This document shows positions 1-5,218 of a DNA stretch of 6,732 nt, piece after piece (the first letter of the stretch is position 1; every line of letters starts with the position of its first letter). This DNA comes from Bacteroidales bacterium (lineage in GTDB: Bacteria; Bacteroidota; Bacteroidia; Bacteroidales; JAOZTL01): NCBI GenBank assembly GCA_029942205.1, contig JAOZTL010000017.1, forward strand, positions 8,252 to 14,983, read 5' to 3'. The position numbers and the translations under genes are program-made. Below the pieces are notes generated by a model, which saw only the letters and a list, made by a program, of their open reading frames with translations, searched no databases and was not told the origin of the DNA.

Positions 1-350
1 TGAGGCTCTACGCCACCTACTGCACAAAATACTGCGACAGCACCATCTAAAACACGCAATGAACGTTCTACTTCAACAGTAAAATCGACGTGCCCTGGAG
101 TATCAATTATATTTATTTTATACTCGGTATCTTTGTAGTTCCAATAAGTAGTGGTAGCGGCTGAGGTTATTGTAATTCCTCTCTCTTGCTCTTGCTCCAT
201 CCAATCCATAGTAGCGGCTCCATCATGAACCTCTCCTATCTTATAAGTGATACCTGTATAATATAATATACGCTCTGTTAGTGTCGTTTTCCCTGCATCA
301 ATGTGAGCCATGATGCCAATGTTGCGGGTATTTTTTAGCTTACTTTCCAT
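1..350 (-). CDS. fusA: Elongation factor G, N-terminal part (partial, runs off left edge)
   Basis: EF-G is the cytoplasmic GTPase that drives translocation of tRNA and mRNA through the ribosome and helps recycle ribosomes. Only the first 116 codons are present; the frame is open to the window edge. Translated by eye, the product starts MESKLKNTRNIGIMAHID. The P-loop AHIDAGKTT is at residues 15-23, the switch I segment RGITITSAATT at 57-67, and the G3 motif DTPGH at 83-87, followed by the conserved VDFTVEVERSLRVLDGAV. The ATG at 348-350 was chosen because it gives the short N-terminal tail usual before RNIGI. Residue 24, right after the P-loop, is Leu where many EF-Gs have Thr; this is a small variation. 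The gene lies 27 bp after rpsG and is probably cotranscribed with it. Identity is certain from the GTPase motifs and operon order. Confidence 0.97.
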   Translation of the reverse strand, partial: MESKLKNTRNIGIMAHIDAGKTTLTERILYYTGITYKIGEVHDGAATMDWMEQEQERGITITSAATTTYWNYKDTEYKINIIDTPGHVDFTVEVERSLRVLDGAVAVFCAVGGVEP

Positions 351-377
351 TTCAATTTATTCTCTATTCTTTTTTTT

Positions 378-854
378 TTAAAATCTAAAGTGAGCAAATG
401 CTTTATTGGCTTCTGCCATTCTATGGGTGTCTTCTTTTTTCTTGTATGCTCCACCTTCACCGTTATAAGCAGCTACGATTTCTGCACTAAGTTTTTCTGC
501 CATCGAACGTCCGCTTCTTCTACGTGCAAAAAGGATTAAGTTACGAATACTTATTGCTGTTTTTCGTTCGGGACGTACTTCCATTGGTACTTGAAATGTT
601 GCTCCTCCTACTCGTCTACTTTTGACTTCGACTCCTGGAGTTACATTTTCTAATGCTTTTTTCCAAATATCGAGAGGCTCTTTTTCTAGCTTTTCTGTTT
701 TTGCTTTCACCATGTCAAGAGCATCGTAGAAAATTTTGAAAGCTGTCGTTTTTTTCCCATCGATCATTAGATCATTAACGAAACGAGTTACTAGTACATC
801 GTTAAATTTAGGATCAGGTAATAATATCCTTTTTTTAGGTTTCGTCTTTCTCAT
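378..854 (-). CDS. rpsG: 30S ribosomal protein S7
   Basis: S7 is a primary 16S rRNA-binding protein that nucleates assembly of the 30S head and lines the E site. The product has 158 residues, the usual length. It shows the basic N-terminus (RKTKPKKR), the family core VEVKSRRVGGATFQVP around residues 76-91, the helix SIRNLILFARRRSGRSM at about 102-118, and the C-terminal HRMAEANKAFAHFRF typical of Bacteroidota S7. It lies 17 bp downstream of rpsL and 27 bp upstream of fusA, all in one direction, so the three genes form a tightly packed operon. In E. coli S7 represses its own operon by binding mRNA between rpsL and rpsG. Here the 17-bp gap is too short to hold a comparable structure, so the same control cannot be assumed. 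No defects are visible. Confidence 0.98.
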   Translation of the reverse strand: MRKTKPKKRILLPDPKFNDVLVTRFVNDLMIDGKKTTAFKIFYDALDMVKAKTEKLEKEPLDIWKKALENVTPGVEVKSRRVGGATFQVPMEVRPERKTAISIRNLILFARRRSGRSMAEKLSAEIVAAYNGEGGAYKKKEDTHRMAEANKAFAHFRF

Positions 855-871
855 TTTTTCTTAGCTAACTA

Positions 872-1252
872 TTATTTTTTTACTTTTGGTCGTTTTGTTC
901 CATATTTTGAACGTCTTTGTGTACGTCCTTCTACTCCTGAAGCATCTAATGCACCACGAACTAAGTGGTATCTTACTCCTGGTAAATCTTTTACTCTTCC
1001 GCCTCGTATAAGTACGATCGAGTGTTCTTGCAAGTTATGTCCTTCTCCTGGAATATAAGCATTTACTTCTTTTCCGTTGGTTAAACGTACTCTTGCCACT
1101 TTACGCATGGCTGAGTTCGGCTTTTTAGGTGTAGTAGTGTAAACACGAACACATACTCCACGTCTTTGTGGACATGAATCAAGCGCAGGGGCTTTACTTT
1201 TCTCTTTTTTAGAAAGCCTTCCTTTTCTTACTAATTGCTGAATTGTAGGCAT
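872..1252 (-). CDS. rpsL: 30S ribosomal protein S12
   Basis: S12 sits at the decoding centre of the 30S subunit and controls tRNA selection accuracy. The 126-residue product aligns without gaps to E. coli S12 at its N-terminus (MPTIQQLVRKGR). It carries the hallmark TTTPKKPNSAMRKVARVRL near residues 39-57 and EGHNLQEHS...RGGRVKDLPGVRYH at about 70-97. Lys43 and Lys88 (numbered with Met1), whose substitutions cause streptomycin resistance in other bacteria, are both in the wild-type state, as is Pro91. Asp89, the methylthiolation site in E. coli, is present. It is the first gene of the rpsL-rpsG-fusA operon, with two upstream promoter elements. The start is set by the conserved MPT N-terminus. 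The upstream sequence has no Shine-Dalgarno motif and is A/T-rich, which is normal for Bacteroidota. Confidence 0.98.
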   Translation of the reverse strand: MPTIQQLVRKGRLSKKEKSKAPALDSCPQRRGVCVRVYTTTPKKPNSAMRKVARVRLTNGKEVNAYIPGEGHNLQEHSIVLIRGGRVKDLPGVRYHLVRGALDASGVEGRTQRRSKYGTKRPKVKK

Positions 1253-1296
1253 ATATAATCTTTATTATATTGAATTTACTTAACAAAATCGGTGTG

Positions 1297-1325
1297 CAAA
1301 GGTATAAATATTTTTATTAAAACAA
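1297..1325 (-). promoter_or_regulatory. Proximal promoter of the rpsL operon
   Basis: Read on the minus strand, 1304-1297 is TACCTTTG, followed by CA, an exact fit to the Bacteroidota -7 element TAnnTTTG(CA). A TTG (complement of 1323-1325) lies at the distance expected for the -33 TTTG element. Transcription would start near 1290, giving a leader of roughly 40 nt before the rpsL ATG. The position directly upstream of a highly expressed ribosomal operon supports the call. Confidence 0.75.
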
Positions 1326-1388
1326 TAACTTTTTTCAGAAATTACTGATTCTTTTTGTTTTAATATTTTTTTAACCCTATTTTCCCCT

Positions 1389-1405
1389 CCGTTGTTTTCT
1401 AACGG
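1389..1405 (-). other. Short hairpin with GGAGG-like tract in the distal rpsL leader
   Basis: CCGTT at 1389-1393 is the exact reverse complement of AACGG at 1401-1405, leaving a 7-base loop. In the minus-strand transcript this 5-bp hairpin would form almost at the 5' end of RNA from the distal promoter. It is followed at once by a purine-rich GGAGGGG tract (complement of 1384-1390). It could be a 5'-end stabiliser or chance; the stem is short. Confidence 0.3.
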
Positions 1406-1409
1406 CGTG

Positions 1410-1440
1410 CAAAAGTAACTTTTTTTTTCATAAAAAAGAA
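1410..1440 (-). promoter_or_regulatory. Distal promoter of the rpsL operon
   Basis: Minus-strand TACTTTTGCA (1417-1408) is a second exact TAnnTTTG -7 element, 113 bp upstream of the proximal one. The -33 region (about 1436-1441) is T-rich but lacks a clean TTTG. If used, it would give a leader of about 150 nt beginning close to the small hairpin at 1389-1405. Tandem promoters are plausible for a ribosomal operon. The motif is visible; activity is inferred. Confidence 0.5.
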
Positions 1441-1652
1441 TTCTTTGCCTTTTTATTTCATTAATTAGGCACTTTTATTTATTCACAAAAAAAAGTTTTT
1501 CTTATATTCTATATAATTATCATAATATGAACTAAAAATCAGCTCTTTAGAAAATTAATTGATTAAAGCATAGCAGGTATTCACAAAATATTTTTTCGAT
1601 TCTCCATTCACGAGTGCTAAGCAACATGAAATGACTAGAAAAGCTTTTTTTC

Positions 1653-1688
1653 GTCATTCACCGATTTATAATTGTCATTCACCGATTT
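1653..1688 (+). promoter_or_regulatory. Candidate LytTR operator: two 15-bp direct repeats, 21-bp period
   Basis: GTCATTCACCGATTT occurs at 1653-1667 and again, perfectly conserved, at 1674-1688. The centre-to-centre distance is exactly 21 bp, two turns of the helix, and the 6-bp spacer is AT-rich. The second copy ends a few bases before the -33 element of the promoter at 1692-1723. LytTR-type regulators such as AgrA bind paired direct repeats with about this period, and the fourth gene of this cluster encodes a LytTR regulator. That makes this a likely autoregulatory site. The repeat is seen directly; the bound protein is inferred. A lone CATTCAC at 1605-1611 may be a degenerate extra half-site. 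Confidence 0.65.
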
Positions 1689-1691
1689 GTT

Positions 1692-1723
1692 ATTGTTAAA
1701 AGAGGGTGTATAGCCTATTTTTG
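1692..1723 (+). promoter_or_regulatory. Promoter of the LiaF-like/LytS/LytTR cluster
   Basis: TATTTTTG at 1716-1723 matches the -7 consensus TAnnTTTG. TTG at 1693-1695 lies 20 bases upstream, as expected for the -33 element. The predicted start near 1729 leaves an A-rich leader of about 27 nt before the ATG at 1756, with no Shine-Dalgarno, as usual in Bacteroidota. The direct repeat immediately upstream is positioned as an activator site. Confidence 0.65.
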
Positions 1724-1755
1724 TTCTCAAATTATCATCAATAAAACATAAAAAC

Positions 1756-2187
1756 ATGACACACAACAACAAAACAGACAAACTAGGCACAGGCATTCTT
1801 CTTCTTGTTTTTGGGCTTTTATTTTTAGGTATAAACACCAACGTTTTGCCATGGCGAATCCGTGACCTATTTTTTCATGGGCAGTATTTACTTATATTTG
1901 TAGGATTGGTACTTTTATTTACTAAAGAACGAAAATTTGGCGGTATTCTGCTACTAACTATCGGTGTAGGCATGTTGCTGGCTCGCTCCTTTCATTTACC
2001 TGTTCCTTTCTTTCGTATTTTGATTCCTTTGGGACTCATTATTGGTGGTATTTCGCTGGTATTCCGTAAAAAGAACACGGTACAACGAATCAGTAAAAAA
2101 CAACGTGAAGAGGAAGAATTATTTCCTAAAGAAATTTATGGCGAAGATTTTCACAAAATGTCTAATTTCAATAAGAACGACGATTAA
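1756..2187 (+). CDS. Four-helix membrane protein, LiaI/LiaF N-terminal (DUF5668-like) type
   Basis: This is a 143-residue predicted inner-membrane protein. Four hydrophobic segments lie at about residues 10-28, 43-56, 61-76 and 85-103, with short basic links (KERK at 57-60, RKKN at 104-107). A charged cytoplasmic-looking tail of about 40 residues follows (KKQREEEELFPKEIYGED). The pattern of glycine-rich helices (GTGILLLVFGLLFLGI, GGILLLTIGVGMLL) is that of the four-helix LiaI/LiaF-like family. Members of this family sit beside envelope-stress two-component systems and are thought to sense or inhibit them. It aligns over its whole membrane part with residues 14-113 of the next gene, so it is a paralogue lacking the C-terminal domain. 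It is the first gene after the promoter and direct-repeat operator. Its own biochemical role is unknown. The ATG was chosen as the first in frame after the promoter. Confidence 0.8.
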   Translation: MTHNNKTDKLGTGILLLVFGLLFLGINTNVLPWRIRDLFFHGQYLLIFVGLVLLFTKERKFGGILLLTIGVGMLLARSFHLPVPFFRILIPLGLIIGGISLVFRKKNTVQRISKKQREEEELFPKEIYGEDFHKMSNFNKNDD

Positions 2188-2294
2188 AGTCTTCGTCCTT
2201 TTTAATGTTATTTACACATTTATACTAAAATGCTGCAATAATTATGAATGAGCAAATATCCAATTAATTTTCTCCAGCCTCTTACCTTACTTAT
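2188..2294 (+). repeat. Intergenic repeat, copy A
   Basis: This begins at the base after the stop codon of the first membrane-protein gene. Positions 2188-2230 match 4214-4256 at 31 of 43 positions without gaps; 9 of the 12 differences are transitions, each with A/T here and G/C in the other copy. The middle has diverged. The right part, 2254-2279, matches 4284-4309 at 22 of 26, including an 11-base identity CAATTAATTTT, and is followed by near-identical CTTACTTAT ends. No start codon sits at the end of this copy. No protein frame is convincing. Function unknown. Confidence 0.65.
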
Positions 2295-2317
2295 TTAGAA
2301 TCGAAAGATTAGAATAG

Positions 2318-2344
2318 TAAAAGAATGAGAACGATATTCTTTTA
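2318..2344 (+). other. Inverted repeat between the two membrane-protein genes
   Basis: TAAAAGAAT (2318-2326) and ATTCTTTTA (2336-2344) are perfect 9-bp inverted arms around a 9-base loop. In the mRNA this would be a weak A/U-rich hairpin 41 nt before the next start codon. It is not followed by a long T-run, so it is not a standard terminator. It may be an RNA-processing or partial-attenuation site, or a protein-binding palindrome. The symmetry is certain; the role is a guess. Confidence 0.4.
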
Positions 2345-2384
2345 AAGAAAACAATAAAAATAATCAATTAAAATATAGACTGTT

Positions 2385-3128
2385 ATGCATAAATATCCAT
2401 CACCACAGAATAACGATAAACGAACCATACTGGGGATTATCCTTGTGGGTTTAGGTATTATCTTTTTACTCAAAAACCTAGGGATATTCCCTTCGTCTCT
2501 TACTTATTACTTATTCAATTGGCAAACATTTCTGATTACACTTGGTGTCATTTTTCTTTTCAATAGAAGAAATAAAAACACAGCTATCGTGCTTATTGTT
2601 ATTGGTACATTCTTTTTGATGCCTCGTATTTTTCTGTTTCCTATATCTTATCGACAAATTTTCTGGCCACTAGTGCTTATTGCTATTGGGGTTGTCTTTA
2701 TATTTCGACATTTATATAACAAAAAGAGCGATGATGACTACTTATTTGATGATACAGATTTGGAAAGTTCGGATAAAATCGATGAAGCAGCTATTTTTTC
2801 GGGTTCAAAAAGACGAATTCGGAGCAAAAATTTTGCTGGTGGAAAAATTACTTCTATCTTCGGAGGCGTGGAAGTTGACTTAAGCCATTCAGATTTGGAA
2901 TATGGCATGCACTTGCTGGATGTTCTTACGGTTTTTGGTGGTACAAAAATAATCGTTCCTGCCGACTGGCATGTTCGTTTGGACATGGTTTCTATTTTTG
3001 GTGGATTCTCAGACAAGCGACATTTTAAACCCAATGGAGTCGATATTTCCGAAAAAACATTAGTCATCAAAGGTATTGCTTTATTTGGTGGCGGAGAGCT
3101 ATTTAGCGCACGTCCGACAAATTTTTGA
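2385..3128 (+). CDS. LiaF-like membrane protein with C-terminal LiaF domain
   Basis: This is a 247-residue predicted inner-membrane protein related to LiaF, the modulator of cell-envelope stress kinases in Firmicutes. Hydrophobic helices lie at about residues 14-31, 46-60, 65-80 and 92-108. An acidic linker follows at 115-133 (KSDDDYLFDDTDLESSDK). The C-terminal domain from about 136 is built of a repeated beta-strand unit ending in FGG: FGG at 159-161, 184-186, 205-207 and 234-236, with a degenerate IFSG at 137-140. This is the hallmark of the LiaF-type 'cell wall-active antibiotics response' domain. The product is probably anchored by its N-terminal half with the C-terminal domain in the cytoplasm. 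The kinase gene starts 29 bp downstream, so the two are almost surely cotranscribed and may act together. Family membership is clear; the effect on the kinase (inhibition or activation) is not shown. Confidence 0.87.
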   Translation: MHKYPSPQNNDKRTILGIILVGLGIIFLLKNLGIFPSSLTYYLFNWQTFLITLGVIFLFNRRNKNTAIVLIVIGTFFLMPRIFLFPISYRQIFWPLVLIAIGVVFIFRHLYNKKSDDDYLFDDTDLESSDKIDEAAIFSGSKRRIRSKNFAGGKITSIFGGVEVDLSHSDLEYGMHLLDVLTVFGGTKIIVPADWHVRLDMVSIFGGFSDKRHFKPNGVDISEKTLVIKGIALFGGGELFSARPTNF

Positions 3129-3157
3129 TCACATCAAGAATAAAAAAATAAGCACCG

Positions 3158-4213
3158 ATGAACCATCCATTTGTTCGCAAATTACAAAATAGTGCCTACT
3201 ACGGCTTGCTATGGATTAGCATTATTGTAGCACATGCGTTTGTGTTGCAGCAAGTGTATGATTTTTCGGTGTCCGATTCGTTATTCGATAGCTTGGCTGC
3301 CAATCTTAGTTTTGCGATATTAGGTTTTAGCATTTGGTTTCCAGTGCGCTACATCCCGATTGCCGACAATTCGCTACCTAAGCTTATCACAGGTCATGTT
3401 TTGGCGGCCGTTTCAATTCTTTTTGTCTGGTTTATTATCAATCGGTTGCTATTGAACAGCTATTTCGATCAGGATTCGGATTACCTTCTTTTTATTAAAA
3501 ACACACAATTGTATCGGATTATTCTTGCTGCGCTGTATTATGCGATTCTTTTATTGATCTATATTTTGATTCAATATTATGATAATTTGCAAGAAAAACT
3601 GCTGCATGAAACCGAACTAAAAGCATCGATCAAAGAAGCAGAACTGAATTATTTAAAAGCACAAATCAACCCACATTTTATATTCAATAGCCTCAACTCC
3701 ATCAGTTCGCTAACGATCACAAAGCCCGAGAAGGCGCAAGACATGATTCTAAAGCTTTCGGGATACCTTCGCTATTCGCTCAAACAATCATCGACCCAAC
3801 TGAGTGATTTACAAACAGAAATGGACAATATTCGGCTGTATCTCGAAATCGAAAAAATACGCTTTGGCGATCGACTGACTGTAAGGATGGATGTACCCGA
3901 AGAATTATTACAACAAACGATTCCGAACATGATTCTGCAACCCTTGCTCGAAAATGCCATCAAACACGGCGTACAAAGCATGACAGAATCAACAAGTATT
4001 CGTATTCAAATACTGCAAATGGAAAGTTATTTACACATACAAATATCTAATGATTATGATTCTGAAATGCCTTCACGTAAAGGTGCAGGCATTGGCTTAC
4101 AAAGTGTACAGGATAGGCTTAGGCTGATTTATAAACAACACGAACTGTTGCAAACCAAATCGGAAAATAACCAATTCGTGGTCGAAATTCTTATTCCGCA
4201 AATGGATAAATAA
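3158..4213 (+). CDS. Sensor histidine kinase, LytS/YehU (His_kinase PF06580) type
   Basis: This is a 351-residue membrane sensor kinase that should autophosphorylate and pass phosphate to the regulator encoded downstream. Four membrane helices are predicted at about residues 12-32, 48-66, 76-98 and 118-140. There is no sizeable extracytoplasmic sensor domain, so the stimulus is probably sensed in the membrane or via a partner protein. A coiled-coil-like linker (142-165) leads to the phosphoacceptor box QINPHFIFNSLN with His173. The N box PLLENAIKHG is at 262-271 (Asn266), and the glycine-rich ATP-lid motif GAGIGLQSVQDRL at 309-321. All key residues are present and the length is normal for the family. 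It follows the LiaF-like gene by 29 bp and precedes the LytTR regulator by 108 bp, the usual pairing. The ATG at 3158 starts just before the first helix. Confidence 0.93.
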   Translation: MNHPFVRKLQNSAYYGLLWISIIVAHAFVLQQVYDFSVSDSLFDSLAANLSFAILGFSIWFPVRYIPIADNSLPKLITGHVLAAVSILFVWFIINRLLLNSYFDQDSDYLLFIKNTQLYRIILAALYYAILLLIYILIQYYDNLQEKLLHETELKASIKEAELNYLKAQINPHFIFNSLNSISSLTITKPEKAQDMILKLSGYLRYSLKQSSTQLSDLQTEMDNIRLYLEIEKIRFGDRLTVRMDVPEELLQQTIPNMILQPLLENAIKHGVQSMTESTSIRIQILQMESYLHIQISNDYDSEMPSRKGAGIGLQSVQDRLRLIYKQHELLQTKSENNQFVVEILIPQMDK

Positions 4214-4323
4214 GGTCTCCGCCCCTCTTGAAGTTGCTTACACATGTGTACTAAATCTATTGAAATCAATGACTTATCAAAAAAAATATGCAATTAATTT
4301 TGTCCAACGACTTACTTACTTAT
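4214..4323 (+). repeat. Intergenic repeat, copy B
   Basis: This starts at the base after the kinase stop codon and runs to the start codon of the regulator, which overlaps its last two bases. It is a diverged copy of 2188-2294: 31/43 identity at the left end, 22/26 in the right part, then matching CTTACTTAT ends. It contains the 12-bp palindrome TACACATGTGTA (4239-4250), broken by substitutions in copy A, and a small ATTGA/TCAAT hairpin (4259-4270). Copy B also contains a TAATTTTG promoter-like element that copy A has lost. Confidence 0.65.
4295..4302 (+). promoter_or_regulatory. Possible internal promoter -7 element for the regulator gene
   Basis: TAATTTTG fits TAnnTTTG exactly and would place a start near 4309, about 13 nt before the regulator ATG at 4322. 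No clear TTTG -33 element lies 19-21 bases upstream. It is a single short motif in A/T-rich DNA, so chance is a real alternative. If active, it would let the regulator be made independently of the upstream genes. Confidence 0.3.
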
Positions 4324-5068
4324 GTCTGATAAATTAAAAACCATCGTTATCGATGATGAACAACCAGCTCGGGACTTGATGCGGTTTTATTTGACCAATC
4401 ATCCACAAATAGAGCTTGTGGGCGAATACCAAAACGGATTTGATGGCGTAAAAGCAATCATGAAAGAAAAAATTGATCTGGTATTTCTTGATATTCAAAT
4501 GCCTAAGCTCAATGGGTTTGAGATGCTCGAACTCATCGAGGAAAAGCCTGCCATTGTGTTTACGACTGCTCATGACGAGTTTGCGCTCAAAGCATTTGAA
4601 CAAAATGCAGTAGATTATTTACTCAAACCCTTTGCCAAAGAACGCTTGCTGGAGTCTATTGTGCGCGTGATTGCTTTGCAGGGAACGCAAACAAATTCGA
4701 TCGAAAAACTACAAACTCACTTCCAAAACAGCGACGAGCAAATTGACCGAATCATCGTAAAATCGGGCGTAGATATTGATATTATTTCTCTCGATGCCAT
4801 TTTCTATATCGAAGCCGAAGACGACTACGTATCCATCCATACAAACAAAAAACGGTATTTAAAGAAAAATACCTTATCTTTTTATGAAACGAAATTAGAT
4901 CCCATGTTTTTTGTGCGTATTCATCGCTCGTTTATAGTAAACGTTAGAGAAATAAAAAAAGTAGAAAAATACAGCAAAGACGGCTACATTTGTATTCTGA
5001 AACAAGGACAAACACTGCACATCAGCCGAAATGGCTACAAAAAACTGAGAGAAACGCTACGCTTTTAA
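4322..5068 (+). CDS. LytTR-family response regulator (LytR/AlgR type)
   Basis: This is a 248-residue cytoplasmic DNA-binding response regulator. The receiver domain (about residues 5-120) has the acidic pair Asp11/Asp12, the phosphoacceptor Asp57 in FLDIQMP, the conserved Thr81/Thr82 region and Lys102 in LLKPF. After a linker (about 121-140), the LytTR DNA-binding domain spans about 142-246, with IFYIEAEDDYVSIHT and the signature FVRIHRSFIVN at 197-207. Expected activation is phosphotransfer from His173 of the kinase encoded upstream. LytTR domains bind direct repeats about 21 bp apart, so the repeat at 1653-1688 is the obvious candidate target, giving autoregulation of the cluster. The start codon lies at the end of intergenic repeat B. 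The length is normal and all key residues are intact. Genes controlled beyond its own cluster cannot be read from the window. Confidence 0.93.
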   Translation: MSDKLKTIVIDDEQPARDLMRFYLTNHPQIELVGEYQNGFDGVKAIMKEKIDLVFLDIQMPKLNGFEMLELIEEKPAIVFTTAHDEFALKAFEQNAVDYLLKPFAKERLLESIVRVIALQGTQTNSIEKLQTHFQNSDEQIDRIIVKSGVDIDIISLDAIFYIEAEDDYVSIHTNKKRYLKKNTLSFYETKLDPMFFVRIHRSFIVNVREIKKVEKYSKDGYICILKQGQTLHISRNGYKKLRETLRF

Positions 5069-5081
5069 TTCATTGGCTTTC

Positions 5082-5135
5082 GTTGCTTTGCGTGTCAGTA
5101 ACGGGAATTAGAACGATGAATTAGTTCTCCAGCCC
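5082..5135 (+). repeat. Possible third, degenerate trace of the intergenic repeat
   Basis: After the regulator stop codon, GTTGCTT (5082-5088) recalls the same heptamer in copy B (4233-4239). AATTAGTTCTCCAGCC (5119-5134) recalls AATTAATTTTCTCCAGCC in copy A (2262-2279), in the same order and orientation but closer together. The similarity is short and gapped, so this copy is tentative. The convergent gap 5069-5218 otherwise shows no strong terminator, only a 5-bp AGAAC/GTTCT stem at 5110-5128. Confidence 0.3.
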
Positions 5136-5218
5136 CAAACATGTGCAACTGTCTTTGTTTACCTTTTTGCTTTCTGTATAGGCTTATTTTGACTCGTTTT
5201 TTGTATGAAATGTGTTCC

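Larger units (their letters stand above)
1253..1755. other. Divergent intergenic region of 503 bp, no gene seen
   Basis: This is very A/T-rich sequence between the leftward rpsL operon and the rightward membrane-protein/two-component cluster. Its left third holds the rpsL promoters and leader. Its last 100 bp hold the direct repeat and rightward promoter described separately. The middle (about 1441-1650) shows homopolymer A and T runs but no convincing coding frame, tRNA or strong GC hairpin. An AT-only inverted repeat, ATTAAAAC (1316-1323) with GTTTTAAT (1357-1364), encloses a smaller TCAG/CTGA hairpin (1335-1348). It overlaps the -33 region of the proximal rpsL promoter; its meaning is unknown. 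A leftward open frame from 1841 to 1635 lacks family features and overlaps the first membrane-protein gene, so it was not called. Confidence 0.7.

Noticed and set aside
872..1252. Streptomycin-resistance variant of rpsL
   Set aside because: Lys43, Lys88 and Pro91 are all in the wild-type state.
1653..1688. Start of a CRISPR array or tandem-repeat satellite
   Set aside because: There are only two copies with a 6-bp spacer, placed precisely at a promoter, so an operator fits better.
1635..1841. Leftward open frame of 68 codons between the operons
   Set aside because: Its first part is antisense to the well-supported first membrane-protein gene, it has no family features, and it runs through the operator and promoter.
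2738..3070. Leftward open frame of 110 codons
   Set aside because: It is antisense to the LiaF-type domain, and its Pro/Ser/Lys-rich composition is typical of a shadow frame.
5069..5218. Bidirectional terminator between the convergent genes
   Set aside because: Only a 5-bp AGAAC/GTTCT stem without a U-run was found; no supportable terminator.
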